Positions 1-10,617 of a stretch of DNA of 64,000 nt are shown here, piece by piece. Position numbers and translations under genes: made by a program. The notes below the pieces were generated by a model. The model was not told the origin of the DNA and ran no database searches. It saw only the letters and a program-made list of their open reading frames with translations. Origin of the DNA: Maniola hyperantus (lineage: Eukaryota; Arthropoda; Insecta; Lepidoptera; Nymphalidae). The DNA lies in assembly GCF_902806685.2 (NCBI RefSeq), contig NC_048536.1, forward strand, positions 1,736,001-1,800,000, in the 5' to 3' direction. How positions within the stretch are numbered: the stretch's first letter is position 1; each line of letters opens with the position of its first letter.

Positions 1-500
1 ACATTTCTAAATTTAATTTTTAGATGGTAAAACCCGTGGTTTTAGCACGCACTCGCGAACCTACTGTTTAAATTTGTATTGTGCACTAAAATTCAGAGTC
101 TTTAAATGAAATGAAATGAAATTGAAATGAAATGAAATGAAATGAAATTTATTTATGACAACAATGTCGGTTTACAGTTTAGTGTCGGGAACCCTGAAAT
201 AAGTTTGATAAACCTGTGTCTCAGGGTCCCCGCTCCTCCTCCTCAGTCTCAAACATAATAGTTGTGTTAACAAAAACTATAAATACTTAAGTCTAAACAA
301 TTAGCATGCAATGTGTCGTGCGTGTGTGAGTGTGTTTGTGTGAGTGTGTGTTGTGTGTGTTTCCTTATGTTGTTGATTTGATATAGCTTTAATTATTTAT
401 TTAAATTTAAATTTGAAATTTTAGTAGATTTTCCGTATCAATATAGTTTAAATGTGAAAGTCACGTTCCGTTCCTTTTATAGCATTGTTAAAAAGAAAAG
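1..500 (+). repeat. Family H repeat split by a LINE 3' end
   Basis: 1-104 and 455-500 match 28052-28195 (TTTAATTTTTAGATGGTAAA, CGAGCCTACTGTTTAAATTTG-like, GTTCACGTTC). In the 28-kb copy the two parts are contiguous. Confidence 0.75.
109..446 (-). mobile_element. 5'-truncated LINE 3' end, 8-bp TSD
   Basis: Minus-oriented insertion with a (TTTCA)n-type tail (GAAAT repeats, ~105-148 on the plus strand) and a GT-rich stretch (~318-362). Flanked by TTTAAATG (101-108 and 447-454). No coding part remains. Confidence 0.75.
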
Positions 501-905
501 AATGCAGATACTCTAAATTTAGTTTAGAGTAAGACAAAGGAATCGGTGCCATTGATAAAGACCTGGAGAGTAACATAGGCTACATTTTATCCCGGAAAAT
601 CAAAGAGTTTCCACGGGATTTTTTAAAAATCTAATTCCACGCGGATCATTCAGATTCGGATTCATCAGCTAGTACGTTTATATGGAGAAGCGCGTATAAT
701 ATGTAACATAAGAGCGATTTACGTCCGCTATCAGTGGCGCCACACCACAAGCGCTTAACAAACACGTCATAGTGATTCACACGCGTCTTGTTTACCTATA
801 GCCTATACTGTATTATATTGATTGTGAGTTAATTAGGACCATTTAGCTGCACAAGTCACTTTTCTGGCTAATTCAGTTATCAGCACACCGGGTTATCCCG
901 GGATA
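500..905. other. Intergenic, with a family B fragment
   Basis: 560-650 carries a plus-strand family B piece (GACCTGGAGAGTAACATAGG, CCCGGAAAATCAAAGAG). The rest shows nothing recognisable. Confidence 0.5.
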
Positions 906-1265
906 CCGTTGACGTCATGTTAATTGGGATGACGACTATGGCAAACATAAATTATCTATTCTAAGGAACTATTAAACAGAGGGTCTTCCAAAATTCGTGA
1001 AACCCACGTCCGCTGTTAGTTTTGAGTTTGCTTACCATCTTAAATTACAGTACGCCAAATTACGTCAAATTTGTATGACGTCACGTCTGTGTATTTCATA
1101 CCAATTAAATAGGTAAATTAAAACTACCTGACTATTCATAAGCACTTATTCTATTCTATTCTAAAAACATATTCTATTCTATTCTATTCTACAAGGTCCT
1201 ATACTAAGCAACCGTTTTGACGTTTGATAAAAATTTGACTAGAGTCTTCATCCCTTCATCCCTAT
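905..1265. mobile_element. MITE-A copy, diverged
   Basis: Contains GGGATGACGACTATGG, AGAGGGTCTTCCAAAATTCG, TATGACGTCACG, GTTTTGACGTTTGATAAAA and terminal TTCATCCCT. An (ATTCT)n run at ~1145-1192 sits inside. Confidence 0.6.
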
Positions 1266-1394
1266 TAATATCACTGGGATTAGGGCTGGTTTCATGAAGC
1301 AAGCCTTCATTAAAAGTGGAACAGCTTGTACCTTTTCAGCCATTGACATAAATGGCTGGACCTGCGATTGCCGACCTGTTTTTGAAGCAACTTG

Positions 1395-1660
1395 ATTTCC
1401 CGTGGGAACTCTTTGATTTTCCGGGATAAAAAGTAGCCTTTCTCCCTCTCCAGGTCTTATAAATTATACCCATGCAAAAAATCACGTCGATCCGTTGCGA
1501 CGTGATTGAAGGACAAACCAACAAACTAACAACCCAACACCCCATGGTTTTAAGACCCCATGTAAATAATATACATGTACCTACCATATCTGAGCAAAAT
1601 AAATAAATGATTATGATTAACAAACGAACAAACAAACACACATTCGCATTTTTAAAAACC
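1395..1660 (-). mobile_element. RTE-like family B copy, interrupted
   Basis: Minus orientation: CCGTGGGAACTCTTTGATTT, GCAAAAAATCACGTCGATCC, GACGTGATTGAAGGACAAAC, then CACACATTCGCATTT after an insert of about 90 bp. Sequence around 1335-1395 is unassigned. Confidence 0.6.
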
Positions 1661-1711
1661 TAAATCCACTCGGACTAAGTCGTGGACTAATTAACCTACT
1701 TAATAATTATT

Positions 1712-1924
1712 AGCTTATGCTCGCGACTTCGTCCGCGTGGACTACACAAATTTCAAACCCCAATTTCACTCCCTTAGGGGTTGAATTTTCAAAAATCCTT
1801 TCTTAGCGGATGCCTACGTCATAATAGCTATCTACATGCCAAATTTCAGTCCGATCCGTCCAGTAGTTTGAGCTGTGCGTTGATAGATCAGTCAGTCAGT
1901 CACCTTTTCCTTTTATATATATTT
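1712..1924 (-). mobile_element. RTE-like family A copy
   Basis: GCTTATGCTCGCGACTTCGT at one end and CAGTCAGTCACCTTTTCCTT at the other. The family is a ~220-bp non-autonomous element, probably non-LTR derived, found more than ten times here. Confidence 0.75.
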
Positions 1925-2282
1925 AGATTTATTTTAATTTTACGTCAGAAATACGCGTTACCTATCTCTGGTTCCAGTGAACCGGTTTTGATAAAATACG
2001 TCTATATAGCTATAATTTAATTCAGCCTTGCACATTAATTATAATAATTATATAGTAGTGAAAACCCCAATGAAATCAGATCACAACATTTTTTGTATTG
2101 TGTTCGGACAAATCAAGTTTCAATACCTGCAAAATAATAATACTTAATTTTGTTAGTTTTACTTTAAATAAATTACTAGTTTGCCCTGTTTGGTTTCGCG
2201 GCATATAATTATGTAGGTACGAGTATATTATTTAAATTAAATTGCAATGTGTTATTCATACTACTATACTTACCTAAATAAT
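1925..2282. other. AT-rich spacer
   Basis: Nothing recognisable; no coding signal. Confidence 0.5.
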
Positions 2283-2417
2283 ATAAAAAGAAAAGCTGAC
2301 TGACTGACTGATCTATTAACGCACAGATGGACGGATCGGGTTGAAATTTGGCAAGCAGTTAGCAGATAGCTATTGTGGCGTAGACATCCGCTAGGACAGG
2401 ATTTTTGAAAATCCATT
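2283..2417 (+). mobile_element. Family A fragment
   Basis: AAAAGCTGACTGACTGACTG to AGGATTTTTGAAAATCCA. Cut by the family G copy that follows. Confidence 0.7.
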
Positions 2418-2838
2418 TTTAGGGTTCCGTACCTCAAAAGGAAAAACGGAACCCTTATAGGATCACTTTGTTGTCTGTCTGTCTGTCAAGAAACCTACAG
2501 GGTACTTCCCGTTGACCTAGAATCATGAAATTTGGCAGGTAGGTGGGTCTCTGGCTTTAGGGGAAAAATCTGAAAACCGTGAATTTAGGGTTAGATCACA
2601 CAAAAAAAAATTAATTGTGGTCATGAACTAATAATTAGTATTTTCAATATTCGAAGTAAGATAACTATATCAATTGGGGTATCATATGAAAGGGCGTTAC
2701 CTGTGCATTCTAAAACAGATTTTCATTTATTTTTATGCATCATAGTTTTTGAATTATCGTGCAAAATGTCGAAAAAATACGACTGTAGTACGGAACCCTC
2801 AGTGTGCGAGCCTGACTCGCACTTGGCTGGTTTTATTT
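2418..2838 (+). repeat. Family G repeat (~430 bp)
   Basis: Starts AGGGTTCCGTACCTCAAAAG, continues GGATCACTTTGTTGTCTGTC and GAATCATGAAATTTGGCAGG, and ends CTGACTCGCACTTGGCTGG. Class unresolved: no inverted ends or poly(A). One of the commonest repeats in the window. Confidence 0.8.
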
Positions 2839-2862
2839 TTTTCACTGTGTCTTAGGCAGAGA

Positions 2863-3290
2863 TACATGGAGCATACGCGAGAATTTGCTCAGACTTTACT
2901 TAGAGTTAAAACGAGACAGATTTATATCTGTGACATAAATCTGTCTCGTTTTAACTGAGACTTAAGTTTGAGCAAAGTCAGAGTACCTACTAGCAGAGTA
3001 CGCTCTATACTTTGACTTTACTCAGACGTAAGACAAAGTTAAAACGAGACAGATTTATATATATGACATAAATCTGTCTCATTTTCACTGACACATAAGT
3101 TTGAGCAAAGTCAGAGTATTAGCAGAGTACGCTCTATAGATCTCAGTCTGAAGGTTAATTTATAAAGTGTACTCTGATTTTACTCAGACATAAGACAAAG
3201 TTAAAACAAGACAGATTTATTTCTCTGAATTTAATCTCGTTTTAACTTTATGTAAAATCTGGGCAAAGTCTAAATCCGCCCTGAAGATCT
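2863..3290. repeat. Three tandem palindromic modules
   Basis: Each ~140-bp module centres on an inverted repeat TTAAAACGAGACAGATTTA / TAAATCTGTCTCGTTTTAA (2906-2924 / 2936-2954). Modules two and three are similar but weaker (around 3038 and 3198). Shared edges contain GAGTACGCTCTATA and GAGCAAAGTCAGAG. Confidence 0.8.
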
Positions 3291-3497
3291 CAGCCGTAGA
3301 AATAAATTACGAAGAAAAATGTTATCTATGACGATCAACAAGCATCGAACCCGTATTAAACTCATTACTTAGCTATCTGATGTCAATCACCATACATTAC
3401 CATATACGTCATTATCAACATAGTTTACATGCTCACATAGAGTTGTCATACTTTTAGAGCACACATAATCTCCGCTTTCAAAATATTTTTTAACTTG

Positions 3498-3720
3498 GCA
3501 GTGAGTGAACCGTGGCCGAGCGGTCGAAGGCGCGGCGGGCGCGATACTCAGTCGTCTCCCATCAGTCTCTAATCTCAAAATTTCCGCGGAGGATATTCAA
3601 GAAAATTTTGCACTATTTTCCAGTATTACAAAAATTATAAATAGCGCTTTCACAGTCAAAATTATTAGTGTCCAGGCCGGAAATAAAGCTATATTTTACG
3701 TCCAAGCTAAATAGAAAGGA
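3498..3720 (+). repeat. SINE with Leu/Ser tRNA-like head
   Basis: CGTGGCCGAGCGGTCGAAGG resembles the A box of tRNA-Leu/Ser. No intact tRNA fold with a proper B box follows. The same head occurs at 44191 and 63966. Confidence 0.5.
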
Positions 3721-4356
3721 CGACACTAATTATTTATTTTCCTAAATCCAGGTGGGCGAAGTCGCAGGCATCAGCTGGTGATCTTTGAGTCTTACGGATA
3801 TATAATTTAAAATATTTATTAATATTAACTCCAAGTCATTATAAGGTTTCGATGTTTTTTTTTTTTGTGTTCCTTCCTTTTTTCCTCCAACGCGGCGCGG
3901 TGGCGGCGCGGTCGGAGACTGCAGTTGTAGGGCGGTACAATGAATACATTTTTTTTTGCCTTTTTCGTTTTACTGTATCTTATTGTTATTAATTATTGTC
4001 TAAGCTTATAATAATCTGGTAAGTAGGTACCCACAATATATTTTTTATTTTTTTTTTATATCTGTACTTTTTTTTATTTATTATTTTTGACGCTTTATTG
4101 CTACTCCACAGATAAGTATCTCGATGCATGTACAGAATACATTAGTCATTAATTATAGCTGTAGATAGAAATACTAAGAAAAATGTTCTATATCAAACGT
4201 TATATATAAAACCTACGCATATTATATTACTTAGAAGTTTGAACATGAGCTATTTAGATAGATAATTGTTTTTATCAGTAAAATAGGTATAGGTACTGTA
4301 TACCGCCTATGTGAAGTAAAATAATGGATTGCGAAATATAATAAGCCTTCAAAACT
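3721..4356. other. AT-rich spacer with T-runs
   Basis: No gene or clear repeat recognised. A short GC-rich patch GGCGGCGCGGTCGG lies at ~3901. Confidence 0.5.
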
Positions 4357-4860
4357 TTTTTTATTTTTTTATTTTTGTTTATTTGAAAGTAATCAACAGC
4401 GTAAATACATAATTATTATTTAAATTTAAATCTAGGCATAACAGAAGGCCAAAAGAGATTACTTAAAATTATAATTAAAACTATTTTAACAGAATTGATT
4501 TAGAATAAATGTAGGTATATACAATAATACAATTACAACAGTGTGTGTATGCTTGTGTGTGTGTGTGTGTGCGCGTGTGTATGTGTGCGTGTGTATGTGT
4601 GCGTGTGTATGTGTGTATGTGTAAGTGGGAGTGTGTGATTGCATGCATATTTAGATGTTAGCTACTTTTTTTTTTACGATGATAGTTTCTTAATTCCTTT
4701 TTAAATTTATTGTTTGATAGGTAAAATAAGTCAAACTCAGCGAACTGATTGTTATAAGTACGTACCAAGCGTGGAATTATAGAATTTCGCGCATAATTTG
4801 AGTTAGATATGGGAACATTTAGAAGGCGCGTGTGACTTGATAAAAATGTGGACGTAGTCG
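4357..4860 (-). mobile_element. LINE 3' end with RT C-terminal piece
   Basis: The minus-strand frame (up to ~4850) reads HTRLLNVPISNSNYARNSII then PRLVRTYNNQF and DLFYLSNNKFKKELR, the C-terminal pattern of Jockey/CR1-like RT proteins, ending at ~4658. The 3' UTR follows, with a GT-rich run (4540-4635) and a poly(T) tail on the plus strand (4357-4385). Upstream joins family B-like sequence (~4865-4960). Confidence 0.65.
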
Positions 4861-5021
4861 TAGTCACGGGCATCATCCATTTGGTACAGAGATAACTTGC
4901 ATCCCAGAACGGATATAGGCTAGTTTTTATCCCGAGATATAAAGAGTTCCCACATAAATTCATGCAGATATAGTTCTAGAAAATAGAAATATGTTACCGG
5001 CAAGTACCTAAGTAGTAAAAT

Positions 5022-5368
5022 TTTATTTTTATTTTTATTCAGATACAAGTTAGCCCTTGACTGCAATCTCACCTGATGGTAAGTGACGATGCAGTCTAAG
5101 GTGGGAGCGGGCTAACCTGGAAGGAGTATGGCAGTTTCTATTAAACCCATACACCTTTGGTTTCTACACGGCATCGTACCGGAACGCTAAATCGCTTGGC
5201 GGCACGGCTTTGCCGGTAGGGTGGTAACTCCACGGCCGAGGCCTCCCACCAGACCAGACCAGAAATTTAGAAATTATATAATTATCCGATTACTCCGAAT
5301 AGTTAGAGATGCTTGCCCGGGATCGAGCCCCCGAGCTTAACCACTAGGCTATCACAGTTTGCTTATTA
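5022..5368 (-). mobile_element. Full-length tRNA-derived SINE (SINE2)
   Basis: The minus strand starts with a tRNA-like head (AGCCTAGTGGTTAAGCTCGG, B box GCTCGATCCCGGGCAAGC). The body has GCCGTGCCGCCAAGCGATTT and GGTTAGCCCGCTCCCACC, ending AGGGCTAACTTGTATCTGAA and an A-rich tail. Other copies: 18262, 21476, 24387, 41765. Confidence 0.8.
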
Positions 5369-5407
5369 TATACACTTGTATATTGATATTAGGTACACTG
5401 AATATCT

Positions 5408-5964
5408 TCTAAATATATAAAAGGAAAAGGTGGCTGACTGACTGACTGACTTTTTTTTTTTTTTTTTTTTTTTTAATAGATATAGCGAGCAAGCGAGCAG
5501 GCGGGTCACCTGATGTTAAGTGATTACCGCCGCCCATGAACATTTGCAGCACCAGAGGAGCCGCCGATGCGTTGCCGGCCTTTTAGGAATTTGTTGGTCC
5601 GCCCCTTGAATAACCCCATGTTATAATCTAGTGGGAACACCGCCGATGGGAGTTGGTTCCACAGTTTGCATGTGCGTGGAAAGAAGGATCTGGCGCAGCG
5701 GACGGTCGAAGTGCACCAGACACCCAGATGGTGAGGGTGAAATTCCTTACGGTGGCGCGCGGTGCGGTTGACTGACTGATCTATCAACGCACAGCTCAAA
5801 CTACTGGACGGATCGGGCTGAAATTTGGCATGCAGATAGCTATTACGACGCGCGACGTAGGCATCCGCTAAGAAAGGATTTTTGAAAATTCAACCCCTAA
5901 GGGGGTGAAATAAGGGTTTGAAATTTGTGTAGTCCACGCGGACGAACTCGCGAGCATAAGCTAG
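5408..5964 (+). mobile_element. Family A copy split by a LINE insertion
   Basis: AAAGGAAAAGGTGGCTGACTG at the left and GCGAGCATAAGCTAG at the right; the middle is 5451-5768. Confidence 0.75.
5451..5768 (-). mobile_element. LINE 3' end inserted in family A
   Basis: Poly(T) 5451-5474 marks the tail of a minus-oriented copy. Its frame reads EFHPHHLGVWCTSTVRCARS, FFPRTCKLWNQLPSAVFP and ends GGSSGAANVHGRR, the C-terminus of a Jockey-like RT protein. Flanked on both sides by the (TGAC)n part of family A, so the duplication is ambiguous. Related pieces: 39914-40165 and 28945-29012. Confidence 0.8.
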
Positions 5965-6002
5965 TTTACCTATAAGAAGACATCAACAAGATTACTTTGA
6001 GC

Positions 6003-6147
6003 ATCAACACTTCATCAAGAACTTATAACGAGCGCTGGATCGATAGTGGCCATATTTCATTTTTCTCGAACTTTCGTCAGACATCGGTCACTAGGTTACC
6101 GTTATCAGGGACTTACATTCATTATTTTCATATTTTCTCTGTATTTC
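6003..6147 (+). repeat. Direct repeat, left copy
   Basis: GCGCTGGATCGATAGTGG and CTCGAACTTTCGTCAGACAT recur at 6864-7001 in the same orientation, with a few differences. Confidence 0.85.
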
Positions 6148-6161
6148 ATGTTTCAATATTA

Positions 6162-6751
6162 GGCGTCGTCCTAATACAACGCGAATGCGCGTAAGTTCGC
6201 GCGAATTTTACTCGTACGAACGCGCGATCTCGAAAACGTGCCCTAATGAGGAAGTTTCAGAGCGAACGTTCCACAAAATTTTCATAGATGGCGCTGTGTA
6301 CTGCACCCACTAAAAACGAAAAATAATACCTATATCTATATGATTTAGCCAGAATGTCAGCATTTTCGTTGCCAACTATTCCAGCATGCTCTGGTACCTA
6401 GCGTAGAACCACCCGGTATTGGGCCAGGGTGTCTCTGCAGTTTTCAACCAGTCTTGAGTTTACAAACTCAGAGGACAGAGCTGAAAGAGCTGCCTGGCTG
6501 TCCGTATGTTTTATTGACGTTGTTGTTGTGCAGAATGTTTTACGTACAAATTATTATAGCGTATACCTTCGCTCGGAAATTATTTTCGTTTTTACTGGGT
6601 GCAGTAAACAGCGCCATCTATGAAAATTTTATGGAACGTTCGCCCTGAAACTTCCTCATAGGCATTCGCGCGATGATCGCGTTCTACACGCGATAGTCGC
6701 ATCGCTTACTCGCGAGATGATCGCTTAATCGCGTTGTATTAGGACGATGCC
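6162..6751. mobile_element. Harbinger-type MITE with long inverted ends, TTA duplication
   Basis: Ends read GGCGTCGTCCTAATACAACG and, inverted, GGCATCGTCCTAATACAACG. Similarity between the arms continues for about 185 bp. The 3-bp duplication TTA is at 6159-6161 and 6752-6754, the PIF/Harbinger signature. Length 590 bp, no transposase. The centre carries an RNase H fragment from a LINE. Confidence 0.88.
6341..6508 (-). pseudogene. LINE RNase H fragment captured inside the Harbinger MITE
   Basis: The minus strand reads HTDSQAALSALSSEF, then RLVENCRDTLAQYRVVLR, a stop, then VPEHAGIVGNENADILAKS. This is the conserved RNase H order of I/Jockey-type non-LTR elements (DSQAAL; WVPxHxGIxGNExAD). The conserved W is a TAG stop, so it is dead. 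About 56 codons remain. Confidence 0.8.
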
Positions 6752-6774
6752 TTATACTTTAGAGTTAGTCAGTG

Positions 6775-7001
6775 ATAGCCTAGTGGAGACGTTGTCGGTC
6801 TTCTATTCGGGTGGTCGAGGGTTCGATACCCAGTACGCACCTCTAATTTAGGAGTTATGTGCGTCAACACTTCAAGAACTTATAAAGAGCGCTGGATCGA
6901 TAGTGGGAATATTTCATTTTTCTCGAACTTTCGTCAGACATCGGTCATTAGGTTACCGTTGCCAGATTCATTATTTTCATAATATATTTTCTCTGTATCT
7001 C
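6775..7001 (+). repeat. SINE head followed by right copy of the direct repeat
   Basis: GATAGCCTAGTGGAGACG and GGGTTCGATACCCAGTACGC are tRNA-like A and B boxes. 6864-7001 repeats 6003-6147. Confidence 0.65.
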
Positions 7002-7009
7002 TACAATCT

Positions 7010-7138
7010 ACATCAGTACCTACCTCAGTACCCTTATTATAAATGCGAAAGTGTGTTTTTTTGTTTGTCCTTCAATCACGTCGCAACGGTGCACCGGATT
7101 GACGTGATTTTTTGCATGAGTAATTATATGTATAAAGA
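7010..7138 (+). mobile_element. Family B, left part of a split copy
   Basis: CCTTATTATAAATGCGAAAG to TTTTTTGCATGAGTAATTAT; continues at 10136. Confidence 0.75.
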
Positions 7139-7493
7139 CCAGCACGGCTAGCATGGGCCGAAGATAAAAATTATATCCCCCGATTTTATCCACTGCACAG
7201 GAGATAACATTAACTTCTCCACCCCTCAGAGCACGGCAACAGGGGAGAGGAGAAGTTTATCCCCGTTTGACATTTCACGGGGACTCGGGGGACTATTTAT
7301 CCACCGTCTATAGCATGGGGCCAAATAAAAGAAGATAAACTGTCCTTTTTTGACATTTGAGAGGGATAATTTTATCATCGAGATTAGAGGTGGGTATAAG
7401 CTCATAGAACTTTAACTCAATTATTAAAAGATCAAAAAACATGTCTCGCGCTTTTTTTATTAGTTTGAAATAGAGAATTTAGAACGAAAATAA

Positions 7494-7649
7494 CATGAGC
7501 ACGTAATTAGTGATGGAAGAAATCCCTTTGAATTTCCCGACGCTGAGTTCCAACACTTGTTTCGGATGGACAAATATTATGTGCTGTACTTGTGCGAGCA
7601 GCTTAATGAAGCACTAAAGCCGATTAATTCGGTGGATGGATTCATAAAA
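7494..7649 (+). pseudogene. HARBI1-like transposase exon, N-terminal piece
   Basis: The frame opens after a TAA at 7491 and runs to a donor GTAAGTA at 7650. It encodes DGRNPFEFPDAEFQHLFRMD followed by KYYVLYLCEQL. The NPFEF-D-EFQHLFRM pattern is typical of the N-terminus of PIF/Harbinger nucleases. No ATG precedes it in frame and no DDE-domain exon was seen downstream, so it is probably a relic. Confidence 0.6.
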
Positions 7650-7857
7650 GTAAGTAAGTACTTACCTATTACCTAAAACCATCTTGTGCAAACGAATAGG
7701 TACCTAATTTAGGTTAGGTACCTACTTAGGTAGGTAGTAGGTACCTACAAATAGGTATTCGCGGCTATTCTCTATTTATTCTACGTCCTCACATCTATAA
7801 GACTCTTGGCAGATGGTAGTTACCAGTGAGATACAAGTCAAGGTCATGGGATGACTA

Positions 7858-8072
7858 TTGCCCGCGACTTCATCTGTGTGGATTTAGGTTTTGAAAATCC
7901 TGTGAGAACTATTTGATTTTCCAGAATAAAAAGTAGCCGGTATCCATCCTCGGGATGTAAGCTAACTCTGTAGGTACTAAATTTCATCTAAATCGGTTAG
8001 ACTGTTGGGCTGTGAAAAGCTAGCAGACAGACAGGCAGACACACTTTCGCATTTATAATATTAGTATGGATT
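7858..8072 (-). mobile_element. RTE-like family B relative
   Basis: GCCCGCGACTTCATCTGTGT to CACACTTTCGCATTTATAAT, minus orientation, diverged. Confidence 0.65.
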
Positions 8073-9974
8073 ATTGGAAATATAAAATAACACAATGACT
8101 CATTATAATAAAATCATTTATTTGAACAAAATAGGCAGGAGTCTAATTTAACAAAACAATTCTTAAATTAAAATACACACCTATATCATAGTTAAATACA
8201 TAATGATACACAAACACAATAACACTTTACAAATTATAATGGTTCATCATAAGTGTTTTGTAAGAGTAAATATGTTAGCCTATTATACTTTATAGACCAT
8301 TTCAGTATATCCTCTTAACTCTTAATTTATTATTATTGAAAATCATTAATGTATAAATTGTATATTTCAGAATTCCAATGGAACAACCAAAGGACAGACT
8401 AGAAAATGTAACAAATAAAGAAATCTCACATATCTATGGATCAAACCAGACTGCTAACTGTTGCCCGACAATAAAAGGGAAAAAGGGATGGAATAATAAA
8501 TACATATTTGCATTAAAATATATTTCTTTAAGTACCTATTACCTAAAACCACCTTGTGCAAACCCATCCTTATATCTACTACTACTACTAGGGTTCTGTA
8601 GGGTACCAATGGGACCCTATTACAGTCTCAGCTCTCCATCTGTCTGTCTCCTGAAACGTAACAGGTTAAAGTTGAAATTTTGTACTTATTTCTATTGCTG
8701 CTATAACAAAAAATAAGTTTCTTCAAAAAATAATTTTGCTTTAAGTACTCTTTCTGTGTGATTGAGTAACAAACACAAACTTTTAGGCATAATATTAGGA
8801 ATACCAATTAAAACAATGCTTATTTGGATGTACACAAATCTCTGATGTTAACTTAACAGATCTAAAAGTAGTGCTATTATCCTTAAGAAAATGAAGTAAC
8901 AAGTTTAATGTTCAATCAAACCACACTGCCATAGAATAACTTCCTATATTCATAACTATTTACAAATTACAAAAATGTACATATCCTCTACTTACTTTTT
9001 ATTTATTTATTGGCATTTATAGGAAAACCACTCGGGGCTATTGGTTTTATAAAGTACCCACTGTGTACAAAGTGGGTTAAACGACAGTCTCACCATAGTC
9101 CACCACCGACACTTCAAAGATTTCCTGCCATAAGATAAAAAACATTGGCTTGACATGCTTATAAAGAAATTAGGTTAGTTTAATAGCTCAAACCATACCA
9201 GCTTAACCAATTTTAAGTGATATTGAACTCTTCTCAGTGCAGTGTGCTGAACTGTTAGTTTCATCATCATCTCAAACAATAATGAAAATATATTTTTATG
9301 TTGATAAGATGTGTACCTAACTTACCTATTCCAATAGGTAGGTACCTAAAGTTATTTTGAGTTTGTTATACAAGACACACATTTAATAGAACTAAATTAA
9401 TACACGCATCTCTCTGGCTGGCCCATTATGGAGTCTTCAGGTCCAATTCCTGTTGAGCATTTATGCCCAACAGTGATAATTAATATTGAACACTTATGTG
9501 CTCATATATGTGACCGACGGCACTATTGAGACATTTCCCGGTGGTCCTACATCCCGAGCTGCCTCATCATACTTGTCAGTCAGTGGCCAGTGCCCTTCTT
9601 CAAGTAGGTACATATTTCCATGTCTGCAAATAAAACAACAATTTATGCATTTCTTTGTCGCTAACAATATCAATATATTATCACTTCAATTTTGTGTACT
9701 GACTAACACAAATTGTCTTTGTGATACTTACTGTGATAGCTAGGAATTTCAACTACCTATTCGATTATTTTTTAATTTGGATAATTCAAAAGTGGAGTTA
9801 GGTTAGGTAAACACAAACAATAACAATACTTACGTGCATAATCTTCTGTGAATGTTTTTTAAACTATTTTACGGCTCCGGCTTCTAGCTCTTTTAAAATA
9901 AAAAGCAGCCACAGACGAGTTACGAGTAACGAAAACGAGCAAAATCAAAAGCACAGATAAAAAATAATAACACT
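8073..9974. other. Interior of the Harbinger-like element
   Basis: AT-rich. No second Harbinger gene or DDE exon recognised. 8590-8715 carries a GGGTTCTGTAGGGTACCAAT-type repeat piece. Open frames here have no motifs. Confidence 0.45.
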
Positions 9975-10135
9975 TTGACATTAACCGAGGACTAGTCTTT
10001 CCCCGCCTTATCACCGGGGATAATTATATCCAACCCTGTGCCCATGCTCGGAGAGTGGAAATAACTATCGGAGGGGATAAAATTTTTATCCTTTCCTCGG
10101 GGAGAAAATTTCCCGGCCCATGCTAGGCCTGCTGG

Positions 10136-10235
10136 AGAGTGACATAGGCTATTTTTTATCCCGGAAAATCAAATAGAACCCACGGGATTTTAAAAAACCT
10201 AAATCCACGCGTACGAAGTCGCGGGCATCAGCTAG
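10136..10235 (+). mobile_element. Family B, right part of a split copy
   Basis: AGAGTGACATAGGCTATTTT to GTCGCGGGCATCAGCTAGT. Confidence 0.75.
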
Positions 10236-10239
10236 TCTT

Positions 10240-10466
10240 AATATATAAAAGGAATAGGTGACTGACTGACTGACTGACTGATTGACTGATCTATCAACGC
10301 ACAGCTCAAACTACTGGACGGATCTGGCTGAATTTTCGCATGCAGATAGCTATTACGACGTAGGCATCCGCTAAGAAAGGATTTTTGAAAATTCAACCCC
10401 TAAGGGGGTGAAATAGCGGTTTAAAATTTATGTAGTCCACGCGGACGAAGTCGCGAGCATAAGCGT
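10240..10466 (+). mobile_element. Family A copy
   Basis: AAAAGGAATAGGTGACTGAC to GTCGCGAGCATAAGC. Confidence 0.75.
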
Positions 10467-10617
10467 GTAGTATATAAAACTAAGTCGCTTCCCGCCGTCT
10501 GTCGCTCTCTATAATTAGATCTTTTAAACTACGCAACGGATTTCAATGCGGTTTTCATCAATAGATAGAGTGATTCGAGAGGAAGTTGTATTAATTTGTT
10601 GAAATAGGTACAACGAT

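Larger units (their letters stand above)
7139..10135. mobile_element. 3-kb Harbinger-like DNA element splitting a family B repeat
   Basis: Inverted ends at 7139-7159 and 10115-10135 share CTAGCATGGGCC and differ at few bases. Subterminal parts are GGGGATAA-rich on both sides. The flanks 7010-7138 and 10136-10235 rejoin to one family B repeat, so the 3 kb arrived later. Near the left end is one HARBI1-like exon (7494-7649). The rest of a transposase was not found. Inside lie an older RTE-like piece (7858-8072) and a fragment of the GGGTTCCGTA-type repeat (8590-8715). The exact target duplication is unclear. Confidence 0.65.

Noticed and set aside
3505..3575. tRNA gene (GGCCGAGCGGTCGAAGG)
   Set aside because: Only an A-box-like head; no complete cloverleaf, and the same head recurs in SINE contexts. 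The GATAGCCTAGTGG heads elsewhere were rejected for the same reason.
5524..5799. Host gene from the 91-codon minus ORF
   Set aside because: It is the 3' end of a LINE RT protein read through into family A sequence; poly(T) and a second copy at 39.9 kb show this.
7139..10135. A confident 3-bp target duplication for the Harbinger-like element
   Set aside because: Bases next to the ends (GACC / CTGG) overlap the inverted ends and the interrupted repeat, so the junction is ambiguous.
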